This document shows positions 1 to 8,781 of a stretch of DNA of 64,000 nt, in pieces. This stretch comes from Crocinitomicaceae bacterium. Its GTDB lineage: Bacteria > Bacteroidota > Bacteroidia > Flavobacteriales_D > Crocinitomicaceae. The stretch covers positions 62,001 to 126,000 of the forward strand of contig JAMLHA010000006.1 of the NCBI GenBank assembly GCA_023957475.1. Direction: 5' to 3'. Position 1 is the stretch's first letter. The number at the start of each line of letters is the position of its first letter. The position numbers and the translations under genes are program-made. The notes beneath the pieces were generated by a model. That model saw only the letters and a program-made list of their open reading frames with translations, did no database searches and was not told the origin of the DNA.

Positions 1-1
1 A

Positions 2-76
2 GTTAGAAAAGGCGGTGTAGATGTGGGATGGTCTAAGGATGGTGGATTTTATATTAGAATCTGGTTTGAATGGTAA
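2..76 (+). CDS. C-terminal end of an unidentified protein (partial)
   Basis: An open frame enters from outside the window and ends at TAA after 24 codons. It is rich in Gly, Trp and aromatic residues. A strong hairpin terminator follows 13 bases later, which supports a real gene end. Too little is visible to name a family. Confidence 0.55.
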   Translation, partial: VRKGGVDVGWSKDGGFYIRIWFEW

Positions 77-88
77 TTAATTTTAATT

Positions 89-123
89 AAAGCACAACAA
101 TCTCAAAATTGTTGTGCTTTTTT
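89..123 (+). terminator. Rho-independent terminator
   Basis: A perfect 13-bp inverted repeat (arms AAAGCACAACAAT and ATTGTTGTGCTTT) with a short loop is followed by a run of T. It ends the upstream partial gene and separates it from the protease gene. Confidence 0.9.
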
Positions 124-135
124 ATTTGAATAATC

Positions 136-1167
136 ATGAAATATTTTATATCTTTTACCCTACTAATATTTACTTATTCTTTGAGTTTTAGTCAAAATAA
201 GTATAAAACAAGTTTTGAAACTAACAATGATACAACACTGATTATTTTAAAAGTAAATTTAGATGGTAATAACTATCGTTTTATTTTTGATACAGGTGCA
301 CAAATTAGTGTCATTTTCAATCAAAGTAATATTGACTTATCAAAATCAAGAACCGTGAAGGCTATTGACGTGTATGGTAAATCTTCTGATGTTTCTATAA
401 TTAGAAAAAAAATCACTATACCTTCGATTAAGGCAGCAAATAAAGGTTATTGTCTAATTATGAATAATAAGCCTGCTTTTATGGATTATCTGAATATTGA
501 CGGTATTATTGGCGCTGATTTAATAAACAAATATGATTGGAAAATTGACTTAAAGAAATTGGAAGTAATCCGTATAGATAAAAAGGATAAACCTAATTCT
601 GATAGCTTATTTACCATCCCCACTCATTACGAAAATGAACGCACTAGAGTAATTGATACTTATGTAATAAATAATGGAGATACTTCTTCTTACACTATTG
701 ACACAGGTGCAAGTTTAATTATAGCAGCCTATAAACCTGATTCTTTAATCAAAACCAACCAAGCAAATATACTTCAATCATACACCTATAATTTCACTAT
801 AACAAGTAGTTATCTTGAAGATACTTCATATATTAGCATGGAAAATATTAAAATAGGGGATCTTAATATTGAAGAAATTCCATTTTCAAATCGACGTAAA
901 ATAGGTACTCATAACACTATTGGCTTGTCTTTTTTCAAACCCTTTGGAGAGTTTTATATTTTAAATTCTAATAATATTGTTCTAACTCCAAAAGTAGAAA
1001 AATATCAATATTATTTCCCGAACTTCAAAATAATTAACGGTACAATAATGTCTCAATATCAAAAGATTAATGAACCAATATCTCCTTCTTATTTAGGAAA
1101 AAAAATTAATGAGTCAGACGAATTCAAAGTTACAGACATAAACGTTCCAATAACTAAATACAGATAA
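136..1167 (+). CDS. Secreted retropepsin-like aspartyl protease
   Basis: The protein has 343 residues. Residues 1-19 look like a Sec signal peptide ending SFSQ, so the product should be exported. Two copies of the catalytic signature DTGA are visible, at Asp52 (FIFDTGAQ) and Asp189 (YTIDTGAS). Downstream of the first copy is the GIIGADLI motif typical of bacterial Asp_protease_2 (PF13650) domains. This is the layout of a single-chain, two-lobe pepsin-like or retropepsin-like enzyme; the substrate is unknown. The gene stands alone after a terminator and is followed by a palindromic element split by an insertion sequence, so it may be a mobile single-gene unit. Family call is firm; catalytic activity is inferred. 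Confidence 0.8.
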   Translation: MKYFISFTLLIFTYSLSFSQNKYKTSFETNNDTTLIILKVNLDGNNYRFIFDTGAQISVIFNQSNIDLSKSRTVKAIDVYGKSSDVSIIRKKITIPSIKAANKGYCLIMNNKPAFMDYLNIDGIIGADLINKYDWKIDLKKLEVIRIDKKDKPNSDSLFTIPTHYENERTRVIDTYVINNGDTSSYTIDTGASLIIAAYKPDSLIKTNQANILQSYTYNFTITSSYLEDTSYISMENIKIGDLNIEEIPFSNRRKIGTHNTIGLSFFKPFGEFYILNSNNIVLTPKVEKYQYYFPNFKIINGTIMSQYQKINEPISPSYLGKKINESDEFKVTDINVPITKYR

Positions 1168-1307
1168 TAAGCCAGTGCATAACAAGTCATCTTGTGCAAG
1201 CTGGGTAAATCGCTTCGATTTACCATTTATCGAAAGAAAAATAGTTGTATCTTCGTGTCTAAGTTTAACGTAAAGAGCCAGCCTGCACAAGGTGCCAAAC
1301 CGTCAAA

Positions 1308-3056
1308 CTGTCTAAACCACGAAGTAGCAGCGAAGCTAAACCCTCCAATCCTTATTAACACTCTAATTGTCAATAAATTAACATTAATCAAATTGTTTAA
1401 TTAATTGATATTCAGTATATTTACCTTATGAAATACATTGTTGGTAAAAATAGAAGTCAGATGGAGTTTTACAGTTTGGAAGAGCTAATTAGTCAAGACA
1501 ACGAGGTACGGCTAATCGATTTATTTGTAGATAGCTTACCGCTTTCCAATTTTGGTTTTGAAGCACCTAAACAAAACGAGCAAGGTGGAAGACCGGCATA
1601 TCACCCTTCGGATTTGTTGAAGTTGTTTATTTACGGGTATTTGAACCGCATACGTTCGTCCAAGCAACTCGAGAAAGAATGTGTTCGCAACTTGGAGGTG
1701 AAATGGTTGATGCGTGAGTTGGTTCCCGATCACAATACTATTTCCAACTTTCGAAGAGATAACCCAAGAGCCATTAAAAAAGTGTTCCGATCAACCGTTG
1801 AACTAGCCAAAAACTTTGAGTTGATTGGTGGAAAATTATTGGCTGGAGACGGTACAAAATTACGTGCTCAAAATTCTAAAAAGAACAATTTTAATCAGAA
1901 GAAAATCGACCGACATTTGGCTTATATTGAGGCGAAATTAGAAGAATACAATGCTATTCTTGCTCAAGAAGATGGTGATGCAGAGCAAAAAACAAATGCG
2001 CAAAAGAAAATCGAAGAACACCTACTTCATAAGCAGAAATACCACGATTTAGAAAAGCAGTTGGAAGAATCTGGCGAAGTTCAAATCTCTACTTCCGACC
2101 CTGATAGCCGACAGTTAATCATTCGCAATTACATCACCGAAGTTGCCTACAATGTCCAATCAACCGTTGATGCCAAGCACAATTTACCAATAAACTTTGA
2201 GGTAACCAATGACAATGATTCTAAAGCCATGGGTAACATGTTAGAACAAGCGGTAGAAGTCCTCGGACACAATGAATTCACCGCTTTGTTTGACAAGGGC
2301 TATCACACGGGTTCAGAGTTTGTGAAAGCCGATGAACTGGGCGTTGAAGTCATTGTTGCCGTTCCCGATATTCCAACATCGTCGATGGCACCCGATCCTG
2401 CTTACAATGTTTCCAATTTCGTTTACAACAAAGCGTCCAATACCTTTACATGTCCGCAAGGAGAAACACTTGTTTCCAATGGAAAATGGTATCAAAAAAG
2501 CAGAAACCACGATGGAAGAAAAAGGCAAGAATCCATTGCGATGCAACAATACAAAACCTCGGCATGTAAGACCTGTGCGGTTTACGAGAGATGTACCAAA
2601 GCTCCCAAAAACAGAGGACGAGTCATTGAGCGCACTGCTTACGCACATCTTTTGGAAGAAAACAAACAACGTGCAAAAGAACAATACGCCATCTACCAGC
2701 AGCGACAAGCTATTGTAGAACATCCTTTTGGTATCATCAAACGACAGTGGGATTTCTCCTACATTCTCACCAAACGAGGCAAAGAAAGAGCCTCTGCTGA
2801 TGTTGGTCTTATCTTTTCAGCTTTCAATCTGCGTAGAATATTCACTATTTTAGACCAAAATCTGCTCAAAAAGTTCCTAAGAGAACTTGACTTTTTTTTT
2901 TCAATTCTGAGAAGCTATTTGAAGCGTTTTACAGCAACTTTTTCGACAAAAACAGATATATTTCTTTTGAAAATTTACCTTCACAACGCGCCTTAAAATG
3001 GATTTATTTGCGTAATATTGTGAATAGTTTGTTTAAAAATGATGGTTTTTAGACAG
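1308..3056 (+). mobile_element. IS1182-family insertion sequence (about 1.75 kb)
   Basis: Both ends carry CTGTCTAAA in inverted orientation (1308-1316 and complement at 3048-3056), flanking one complete transposase gene. The length fits IS1182-family elements. The inverted repeats are short and the exact ends are estimated. I see no clear target-site duplication. The IS sits inside palindromic element A. Confidence 0.7.
1428..2996 (+). CDS. IS1182-family DDE transposase
   Basis: The 522-residue protein has the N-terminal DUF772 region found in IS5/IS1182 enzymes (HNTISNFRRDN). A DDE catalytic core follows: Asp141 (AGDGTK), Asp289 (FDKGYHTG) and Glu431 (VEHPFGIIKRQW). A cysteine cluster lies between the second Asp and the Glu (CPQG, CKTCAVYERC), as is usual in this family. 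Length and motifs suggest an intact, potentially active transposase. The last ~30 residues after the conserved domain are unusual and may reflect a shifted stop. Confidence 0.92.
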   Translation: MKYIVGKNRSQMEFYSLEELISQDNEVRLIDLFVDSLPLSNFGFEAPKQNEQGGRPAYHPSDLLKLFIYGYLNRIRSSKQLEKECVRNLEVKWLMRELVPDHNTISNFRRDNPRAIKKVFRSTVELAKNFELIGGKLLAGDGTKLRAQNSKKNNFNQKKIDRHLAYIEAKLEEYNAILAQEDGDAEQKTNAQKKIEEHLLHKQKYHDLEKQLEESGEVQISTSDPDSRQLIIRNYITEVAYNVQSTVDAKHNLPINFEVTNDNDSKAMGNMLEQAVEVLGHNEFTALFDKGYHTGSEFVKADELGVEVIVAVPDIPTSSMAPDPAYNVSNFVYNKASNTFTCPQGETLVSNGKWYQKSRNHDGRKRQESIAMQQYKTSACKTCAVYERCTKAPKNRGRVIERTAYAHLLEENKQRAKEQYAIYQQRQAIVEHPFGIIKRQWDFSYILTKRGKERASADVGLIFSAFNLRRIFTILDQNLLKKFLRELDFFFSILRSYLKRFTATFSTKTDIFLLKIYLHNAP

Positions 3057-3069
3057 ACTGCCGTTATAG

Positions 3070-3360
3070 GCAAGCGTAGAATAACCGTACCGACTCAACA
3101 TTCACGACAAACAATTTTGCTGTAGCCCAATACTATACCAACACAAAAGGTTTTAAAATTTTTGCCCACTCACGGAAAAAATAATTTTGCCTACACACAT
3201 TGGCACATTTGGTTTTTTGCCACCGTTCAACGCCAATTCTAAAAAACCCAAAAGAGCCAAATATGCTGAGCGATTCACGAACACCTAAAAAAAGATATAA
3301 AAATTTGTGAGTAATTTATCCCCCATCAACAAACCAATTTCAACTTTTTTTTAAATAATT
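3070..3360. other. Gene-free spacer downstream of the IS
   Basis: No supported gene is present. The stretch has an imperfect inverted repeat around 3205-3270 (ATTTGG and TTTTTT against AAAAAA and CCAAAT). It is probably the remainder of the DNA that lay downstream of the palindromic element before the IS inserted. Confidence 0.4.
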
Positions 3361-3410
3361 CTTGCAGAATGAAAAAGTTTATTTACTTTTGGAAGTGAAC
3401 GATAACTAAC
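3361..3410 (+). promoter_or_regulatory. Promoter and putative operator of the TetR gene
   Basis: A Bacteroidota-type promoter is visible: CTTG at 3361-3364, a 19-base spacer, then TACTTTTG at 3384-3391. Immediately downstream lies AGTGAACGATAACTAAC (3394-3410). The same promoter and a nearly identical downstream sequence occur before the cupin gene at 14564-14613. The shared block is a candidate operator for the adjacent TetR protein. Confidence 0.65.
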
Positions 3411-3426
3411 GTAGTTTAATTTGAAT

Positions 3427-4017
3427 ATGCAAGAATTTACAGACAGACAAATAGAGATAATGGAAGCCGCAACCAACAGAATTTCAATATTCGGTATTCA
3501 GAATTTGACTATAAAGACACTTGCTGAAGATATTGGACTTTCAGAACCTGCATTATACCGCCATTTCAAAAGTAAAAATCAAATTCTTTGGAGTTTATTG
3601 GAGTATTTCAAAACAGAAATGGAAAACCGTATTCAATCTATCCCATTTAAAACTACAACAAGCGAAGCTGATAAATTAAGAGCTATTTTCAACTCTCAGT
3701 TACAAACTTTCGTTCAAAAACCTGCTATTGTCAGTGTTATTTTTGCAGAGAGTATTTTTCATTATGAAGAAAATCTAAGTAATAAAGTTTCTGAAATAAT
3801 GGATATGATGCAGAACTATGTAAAAAGCAATATCAAACAAGGACAAGAAAACGGACAATATAACAAATTGATGGGAGCATCAACACTTACGATAATATTA
3901 ATTGGCGCTATCAGAATGACTGTTTTAAAATGGAAATTATCGGGGCATAAATCAGACTTAATAAAAGACGGAAAAGCTGTTTTAGAAGGAATTTTAAAAA
4001 TGATTGAAAAGAAATAA
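3427..4017 (+). CDS. TetR/AcrR-family transcriptional regulator
   Basis: A 196-residue protein. Residues 5-50 form a TetR helix-turn-helix (TIKTLAEDIGLSEPALYRHF), followed by an all-helical ligand-binding domain. I chose the ATG at 3427; an in-frame TTG two codons earlier is possible. It lies at the head of an efflux island and just after a promoter whose downstream bases recur before the second efflux gene run. By analogy with TetR/AcrR regulators it probably represses itself and that run until an efflux substrate binds. The effector is unknown. Confidence 0.88.
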   Translation: MQEFTDRQIEIMEAATNRISIFGIQNLTIKTLAEDIGLSEPALYRHFKSKNQILWSLLEYFKTEMENRIQSIPFKTTTSEADKLRAIFNSQLQTFVQKPAIVSVIFAESIFHYEENLSNKVSEIMDMMQNYVKSNIKQGQENGQYNKLMGASTLTIILIGAIRMTVLKWKLSGHKSDLIKDGKAVLEGILKMIEKK

Positions 4018-4032
4018 ATTAAATAAATTGAA

Positions 4033-4488
4033 ATGAAAAAAGTAATTGTATTCGGAATGGCCATTATGTTGTTGTGGAGTTGTAATAATGCTACTGAAAA
4101 ACCAACAATGCATCAGGAAACTGAAAGCCACACAGAACAACATCACGATGAAAATTCAGAAGCTATTGAACTCAACAATGGTGAGAAATGGCTTGTAAAC
4201 GAAGAAATGAAACCTTTTGTATTAAAAGGAGAAGAATTAGTAAATGAGTATATTCAAGCTAACAAAACGGACTACAAAGAATTAGCGGTACAACTAAAAG
4301 ACAAAAACAGCCAACTCATAAAAAGCTGTACAATGGACGGAAAGAGCCACGATGAATTGCATAAATGGCTTCATCCGCATCTAGAATTAGTGAAAGAATT
4401 AGAAAATGAAACAGATACAACAAAAGCAAATGAAATTGTTTCCAAAATTCAACATTCGTATCAGGTATATCATCAATTTTTTAATTAG
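4033..4488 (+). CDS. Small histidine-rich lipoprotein near efflux genes
   Basis: The product has 151 residues. A lipoprotein signal peptide ends at LWSC, so it should be lipidated and sit in the envelope. A His/Glu-rich stretch (TEQHHDENSE) follows, then a helical domain with several Cys, His and Met residues (SCTMDGKSHDELHKWLHPHL). It starts 15 bases after the TetR gene and is probably co-transcribed. I do not recognise a named family. The His/Met content and the nearby heavy-metal RND pump suggest a periplasmic metal-binding accessory role, which is inference. Confidence 0.7.
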   Translation: MKKVIVFGMAIMLLWSCNNATEKPTMHQETESHTEQHHDENSEAIELNNGEKWLVNEEMKPFVLKGEELVNEYIQANKTDYKELAVQLKDKNSQLIKSCTMDGKSHDELHKWLHPHLELVKELENETDTTKANEIVSKIQHSYQVYHQFFN

Positions 4489-4558
4489 TCTAAATACTGA
4501 TTTAGGTTATAATGAAAAAAGTAAAATTTTATTCCACAAAATAACCATTATAAATAAG

Positions 4559-4566
4559 TAATTTTG
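4559..4566 (+). promoter_or_regulatory. -7 promoter element TAATTTTG
   Basis: The octamer matches TAnnTTTG, the Bacteroidota -7 element. It ends only four bases before the GTG start of the next gene, so the transcript would be nearly or fully leaderless. No clear -33 TTTG is seen at the expected distance. Confidence 0.4.
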
Positions 4567-4570
4567 TAGT

Positions 4571-4954
4571 GTGAAAAAGGTAATTGCCATATTCTTTCTC
4601 TTTTCTTTTCTGAGTGCCAACACGGCATTCGGGGAAGTATTGAAATTGCCTTTACTTATTCACCACTATATAGAACATACCCAAGAAGATAAGGACAATT
4701 CGATTGTAGATTTTTTGGTAAAACATTATGGAAAGGACATCAATCACCACCATAATGACAATCATCACGACCACGATAATCTTCCGTTTAAAACAATTAA
4801 TGTACATTCTATACAAGTAGTATATTTTCAGCCTTTGTTTATCAAGTTTTCAAGACAAATTGCTGAAAAAGAATTGAAGATTCCTATACTTCAACAACAA
4901 AATTATTCTAACGCTTACCTCGACAGCATTTGGCAACCGCCACAAGCTTCTTAG
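4571..4954 (+). CDS. Small exported histidine-rich protein
   Basis: A 127-residue protein starting at GTG; no ATG is available before the signal peptide (residues 1-20, ending NTAFG). The mid part has a dense histidine run, DINHHHNDNHHDHDN, likely to bind divalent metal. It directly precedes the heavy-metal RND pump, separated by a hairpin of heptamer repeats. Proteins of this look commonly accompany CusA/CzcA operons in Bacteroidota. A role as periplasmic metal buffer or sensor is inferred. Confidence 0.7.
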   Translation: MKKVIAIFFLFSFLSANTAFGEVLKLPLLIHHYIEHTQEDKDNSIVDFLVKHYGKDINHHHNDNHHDHDNLPFKTINVHSIQVVYFQPLFIKFSRQIAEKELKIPILQQQNYSNAYLDSIWQPPQAS

Positions 4955-4965
4955 TATTCCATAGT

Positions 4966-5036
4966 TTGCAATAGGCAATTAGCAATATGCAATTGGCTGA
5001 AAGGATTGCACATTGCATATTGCTAATTGCACATTA
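4966..5036. repeat. Heptamer repeat hairpin (GCAATNN class)
   Basis: Forward heptamers (GCAATAG, GCAATTA, GCAATAT) are followed by reverse ones. The two sets contain a perfect 18-bp inverted repeat, 4975-4992 against 5013-5030. It fills the spacer before the RND pump. Confidence 0.85.
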
Positions 5037-5060
5037 ATACCAACTAAGAAATAATAAGAA

Positions 5061-8000
5061 ATGCTAAGTAAAATAATAGAGTTCTCGATAAAGAACAAGC
5101 TCATCATAGGTCTTTTTGTCCTCGGACTGATAGCCTATGGGAGTTATGAGGTAAAAAAACTCCCAATTGATGCGGTGCCTGACATCACGAATAATCAGGT
5201 GCAAGTAATCACAGTAGCTTCTGCTTTAGGAGCTCCTGATGTGGAACGGTTGATTACGTTTCCCATAGAACAAGTAAATAATAATATCCCCGGACTGATT
5301 GAATTACGGAGTTTTTCCCGGTTTGGTTTATCGGTTGTTACTATTGTATTTGATGAAAAAACGGATATTTATTGGGCAAGACAACAAGTGAGCGAACGAC
5401 TGCAACAAGTACAGGAACAAATACCAAAAGGATTTGGAACTCCAGTTTTAGCTCCAGTTACTACCGGATTGGGTGAGATTTATCAATATACGGTTCGTCC
5501 CAAAAAAGGCTATGAAAACAAGTACGATGTTATGGAACTTCGTACTATTCAGGATTGGATTGTACGCAGACAGTTGCTCGGTGTAAAAGGCGTAGCCGAA
5601 GTAAGCAGTTTCGGAGGTTTACTGAAACAATATGAAATAGCTGTTGTACCCGAAAAATTAATGGCTTATGGTATTACCATCAACGATGTATTTAACGCCC
5701 TTGAAAAAAACAATCAAAATACAGGTGGTTCTTATATTGAAAAAGGTCCAACCATTTTATTTATCCGTAGTGAAGGCTTGGTTGGAACAATGGAAGATAT
5801 TCAAAATATTGTTGTAAAGAATTTACCTAATGGAATGCCTCTACTCATTCGAGATGTGGGTGAAGTTCGATTAGGTAACGCACCAAGATACGGAGCTATG
5901 ACCTACAATGGAGAACAGGAAGTTTCTGGTGCAGTTGTAATGATGCTGAAAGGTGCAAATAGCAATGTGGTCATCAAAGATATTAAAGCACAAATTGAAA
6001 AAATACAAAAAACTTTGCCCGAAGGAGTGGTGATTGAGCCGTTTTTAGACAGAACTAAAATGGTGAACAATGCTATCGGAACGGTTACTAAGAACCTTAT
6101 GGAAGGTGCATTAATAGTCATTTTTGTATTGGTGCTATTTCTGGGGAATATTCGTGCCGGTTTATTGGTGGCATCGGTTATTCCGCTATCGATGTTGTTT
6201 GCAATTATTTTAATGAACACTTTTGGTGTAAGTGGGAATTTAATGAGTTTGGGAGCTTTAGATTTTGGTTTAATTGTGGACGGTGCAGTAATTATTGTGG
6301 AAGCGGTAATGCATAGTTTTCACAAAAAGTTTAGAATTGAGCAATTAGCAATAGGCAATGAGCAAAATAAGTCTCATTTGCAGATTGCAGATTGCAGATT
6401 GCAAATTACCCAAAAGGAAATGGACAGCGAAGTCAAAACATCGGCTTCCCGAATGATGAATAGTGCAGTATTTGGGCAAATCATCATTTTGATAGTGTAT
6501 TTGCCAATTTTCACTTTACAGGGAATTGAGGGCAAGATGTTCAAACCAATGGCACAAACGGTTGCCTTTGCATTATTGGGTGCTTTTCTGCTTTCACTTA
6601 CTTATATTCCAATGATGAGTTCATTGTTTTTAAGTAAAAAGATTTCACACAAAGAAACTTTATCTGACAAAATGATGAACCGATTGGAGCGGTTTTATCA
6701 GCGGTTTTTAGTTAAGGCATTTCGTCATCAAAAAAAGATATTAGCTACAGTTATCGGCTTATTTGTAACAGCTTTGTTTGTTTTATCCACATTAGGCGGA
6801 GAGTTCATCCCTTCTCTTCCCGAAGGCGATTTTGCAGTAGAAACAAGAGTTTTGCCAGGAAGTAACCTGAACACATCGGTTGAAGCGGTTTCTAAAGCTT
6901 CTAAAATCATTTTAGAAAACTTTTCGGAAGTAGAACAAGTAGTGGGCAAAACAGGAAGTAGTGAAGTTCCTACCGACCCGATGCCAGTGGATGCTTCTGA
7001 CTTAATGATTATTTTAAAAGACCGAAGCGAATGGACTTCTGCTAAAACTTATCCTGAATTGGAAGCGAAAATGAGCAAAGCATTAGAAGATGTTCCGGGA
7101 GTGGCTTTCGGTTTCCAATATCCGGTAGCAATGCGATTTAATGAATTAATGACCGGAGCAAGACAAGATGTAGTATGCAAAATTTACGGAGAAGATTTGG
7201 ATACTCTGGCTTACTATGCTAGTAAATTAGGGCAATTATCTAACGGAATAAAAGGAACAGAGGCTTTGTATGTTGAAGCTGTAACAGGAATGCCACAAAT
7301 TGTAATTAAATACAATCGACCTGCAATTGCCCAATACGGTTTAAGTATCAGCGATATTAATCGTGTTGTCAATACGGCTTTTGCAGGAGAAAGCAGCGGA
7401 ATGGTATTTGAAAATGAGAGAAGATTTGATTTAGTAGTTCGTCTTTCAGGTGATAAAAGAAAAAATTTGGAAGATGTACAACGGTTGCTGATAGCCACAC
7501 CACAAGGTACGCAAATACCATTAAGCACTGTAGCAAATGTGGATATTATAGAAGGTCCTAATCAGATACAAAGAGAAAATTCTCAACGCAGAATTATTGT
7601 AGGCTTCAATGTTCGAGGCCGTGACATTCAAAGCACAGTAAACGAATTGCAGCAAAAAGTAGAACAACAAATTAAATTACCTCCCGGATATTTTGTAACT
7701 TATGGAGGAGCATTTGAAAATTTACAAGCTGCAAAAGATCGGTTGGCTGTTGCTGTACCTATATCCTTAGTTTTGATATTCCTACTACTTTACTTTGCCT
7801 TTGGTTCTGTTAAGCAAGGCCTACTCATTTACACTGCCATTCCACTATCTGCAATAGGTGGGATATTCGCTTTGGCTCTTCGTGGCATTCCTTTTAGCGT
7901 GAGTGCGGGAATTGGTTTTATTGCTTTATTTGGTGTAGCAGTGTTGAATGGAATTGTATTAATTGCAGAATTTAATCGTTTGAAAAGTGAAGATTATACG

Positions 8001-8243
8001 GACTTAAAACGCATTGTGATTATGGGAACAAAAACCCGTTTACGTCCGGTACTAATGACAGCGTTTGTAGCTTCGTTAGGTTTCTTGCCAATGGCATTAA
8101 GCCACGGAGAAGGTGCAGAAGTGCAAAGACCGTTGGCTACTGTTGTTATCGGTGGTTTACTGCTTGCTACATTTCTAACCTTGTTTGTTCTTCCAATTTT
8201 GTACATCATTTTTAATAGAGCTAGAATAGGTAATAAGCGATGA
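5061..8243 (+). CDS. Heavy-metal efflux RND transporter (CusA/CzcA family)
   Basis: The product has 1060 residues, the usual length for the inner-membrane pump of a tripartite RND system. The N-terminus (FSIKNKLIIGLFVLGL) and the TM4 signature around Asp401 (DFGLIVDGAVIIVEAV) are those of the HME branch (CusA, CzcA), which moves Cu/Ag or Zn/Co/Cd by proton antiport. Residues about 429-450 in a cytoplasmic loop are encoded by in-frame heptamer repeats and look like an insertion. Its TolC partner and adaptor lie downstream; in many relatives TolC is fused to the pump. The stop codon lies inside a repeat array. The metal cannot be told from sequence alone. Confidence 0.93.
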   Translation: MLSKIIEFSIKNKLIIGLFVLGLIAYGSYEVKKLPIDAVPDITNNQVQVITVASALGAPDVERLITFPIEQVNNNIPGLIELRSFSRFGLSVVTIVFDEKTDIYWARQQVSERLQQVQEQIPKGFGTPVLAPVTTGLGEIYQYTVRPKKGYENKYDVMELRTIQDWIVRRQLLGVKGVAEVSSFGGLLKQYEIAVVPEKLMAYGITINDVFNALEKNNQNTGGSYIEKGPTILFIRSEGLVGTMEDIQNIVVKNLPNGMPLLIRDVGEVRLGNAPRYGAMTYNGEQEVSGAVVMMLKGANSNVVIKDIKAQIEKIQKTLPEGVVIEPFLDRTKMVNNAIGTVTKNLMEGALIVIFVLVLFLGNIRAGLLVASVIPLSMLFAIILMNTFGVSGNLMSLGALDFGLIVDGAVIIVEAVMHSFHKKFRIEQLAIGNEQNKSHLQIADCRLQITQKEMDSEVKTSASRMMNSAVFGQIIILIVYLPIFTLQGIEGKMFKPMAQTVAFALLGAFLLSLTYIPMMSSLFLSKKISHKETLSDKMMNRLERFYQRFLVKAFRHQKKILATVIGLFVTALFVLSTLGGEFIPSLPEGDFAVETRVLPGSNLNTSVEAVSKASKIILENFSEVEQVVGKTGSSEVPTDPMPVDASDLMIILKDRSEWTSAKTYPELEAKMSKALEDVPGVAFGFQYPVAMRFNELMTGARQDVVCKIYGEDLDTLAYYASKLGQLSNGIKGTEALYVEAVTGMPQIVIKYNRPAIAQYGLSISDINRVVNTAFAGESSGMVFENERRFDLVVRLSGDKRKNLEDVQRLLIATPQGTQIPLSTVANVDIIEGPNQIQRENSQRRIIVGFNVRGRDIQSTVNELQQKVEQQIKLPPGYFVTYGGAFENLQAAKDRLAVAVPISLVLIFLLLYFAFGSVKQGLLIYTAIPLSAIGGIFALALRGIPFSVSAGIGFIALFGVAVLNGIVLIAEFNRLKSEDYTDLKRIVIMGTKTRLRPVLMTAFVASLGFLPMALSHGEGAEVQRPLATVVIGGLLLATFLTLFVLPILYIIFNRARIGNKR
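6345..6412. repeat. In-frame heptamer repeat hairpin inside the RND gene
   Basis: Forward units GAGCAAT, TAGCAAT, AGGCAAT, GAGCAA are followed by reverse units built on GATTGCA (three exact copies) and AAATTAC. The forward-then-reverse layout matches the other repeat hairpins of this island, yet the reading frame stays open through it. Confidence 0.8.
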
Positions 8244-8394
8244 GTAATAGGCAATGGGCAATGGGCAATGGGTAATGGGTAATGGGCAATGGGTAATGGG
8301 TAATGGGCAATGGGCAATGGGCAATGGGTAATGGGTAATGAGCAATGGGCAATGAGCAATGGGCAATAAGTAATAGATAATAAACAATAAGTAA
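8227..8394. repeat. Tandem heptamer array, 24 units of TGGGYAA type
   Basis: Exactly 24 seven-base units follow each other without gaps. Most are TGGGCAA or TGGGTAA; edge units are degenerate (TAAGCGA, TAGATAA). The array begins inside the last codons of the RND gene and ends shortly before the four-helix-bundle gene. Long open frames on the other strand (LPIAHYP repeats) are a by-product of the period. Confidence 0.95.
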
Positions 8395-8414
8395 CATTTA
8401 AAAAACAATAAATT

Positions 8415-8780
8415 ATGGCTTCATATAATTTTAAAGAAACAAAACTGTATAAAAAGGCTTTTAGCCAAGCAATGCAGATTTTTGAAATAAGTAAATCATT
8501 TCCGAAAGAGGAAAAATATTCATTAACCGATCAGGTGCGTAGATCTTCAAGAAGTGTGTGTGCTAATCTTGCGGAAGCATATAGAAAGAAGCGATATCCT
8601 GCACATTTTATTTCTAAACTTACAGATTGTGATGCTGAAAATTCTGAAACAGGTGTTTGGATTGAATTTGCATTTGCTTGTGAATACATTGACGAAACGA
8701 TTTATAAAGATTTATTAGCACAAAATGATGAAGTTGGTAAAATGATTAGTCACGCTATTAATAACCCTGAAAAGTATTGA
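8415..8780 (+). CDS. Four-helix-bundle protein, S23/IVP family
   Basis: A 121-residue protein with the hallmarks of the 23S rRNA intervening-sequence protein family (PF05635/TIGR02436): KLYKKAF near the start, LTDQVRRSSRSVCANLAEAY, and a C-terminal helix. The family forms pentameric four-helix bundles and includes Avd accessory proteins of diversity-generating retroelements; most members have no known function. It lies between the RND and TolC genes, two bases before the latter, and is preceded by the 24-unit heptamer array and followed by two more arrays. It looks inserted into the efflux operon. Confidence 0.88.
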   Translation: MASYNFKETKLYKKAFSQAMQIFEISKSFPKEEKYSLTDQVRRSSRSVCANLAEAYRKKRYPAHFISKLTDCDAENSETGVWIEFAFACEYIDETIYKDLLAQNDEVGKMISHAINNPEKY

Positions 8781-8781
8781 T

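Larger units (their letters stand above)
1177..3069. repeat. attC-like palindromic element A, split by the IS
   Basis: With the IS removed the element is about 144 bases. It starts with GCATAAC and ends with GTTATAG. Inside, CTTGTGCAAGCTGG (1191-1204) pairs with CCAGCCTGCACAAG (1278-1291). Its core (a GCTTCGA-type segment and TTGTATCTTCG) aligns with elements B (22581-22711) and C (24084-24213). The architecture resembles an integron attC site, a folded stem with short complementary ends, but the core bases depart from the attC consensus. Confidence 0.5.

Noticed and set aside
1192..1404. Small 70-codon frame before the transposase
   Set aside because: It spans the palindromic element and the IS left end, and has no family resemblance or codon bias.
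2313..2723. Long frames on both strands within the transposase gene
   Set aside because: Shadows of a strongly conserved DDE transposase frame.
8227..8394. Repeat array as a CRISPR
   Set aside because: Units are seven bases with no spacers, and no cas gene is present. It is a tandem heptamer array.
7994..8408. Minus-strand frames encoding LPIAHYP-type repeats (also 8715-8942)
   Set aside because: They are the translation of the heptamer array and parts of real genes on the other strand; a period of seven bases leaves all frames open.
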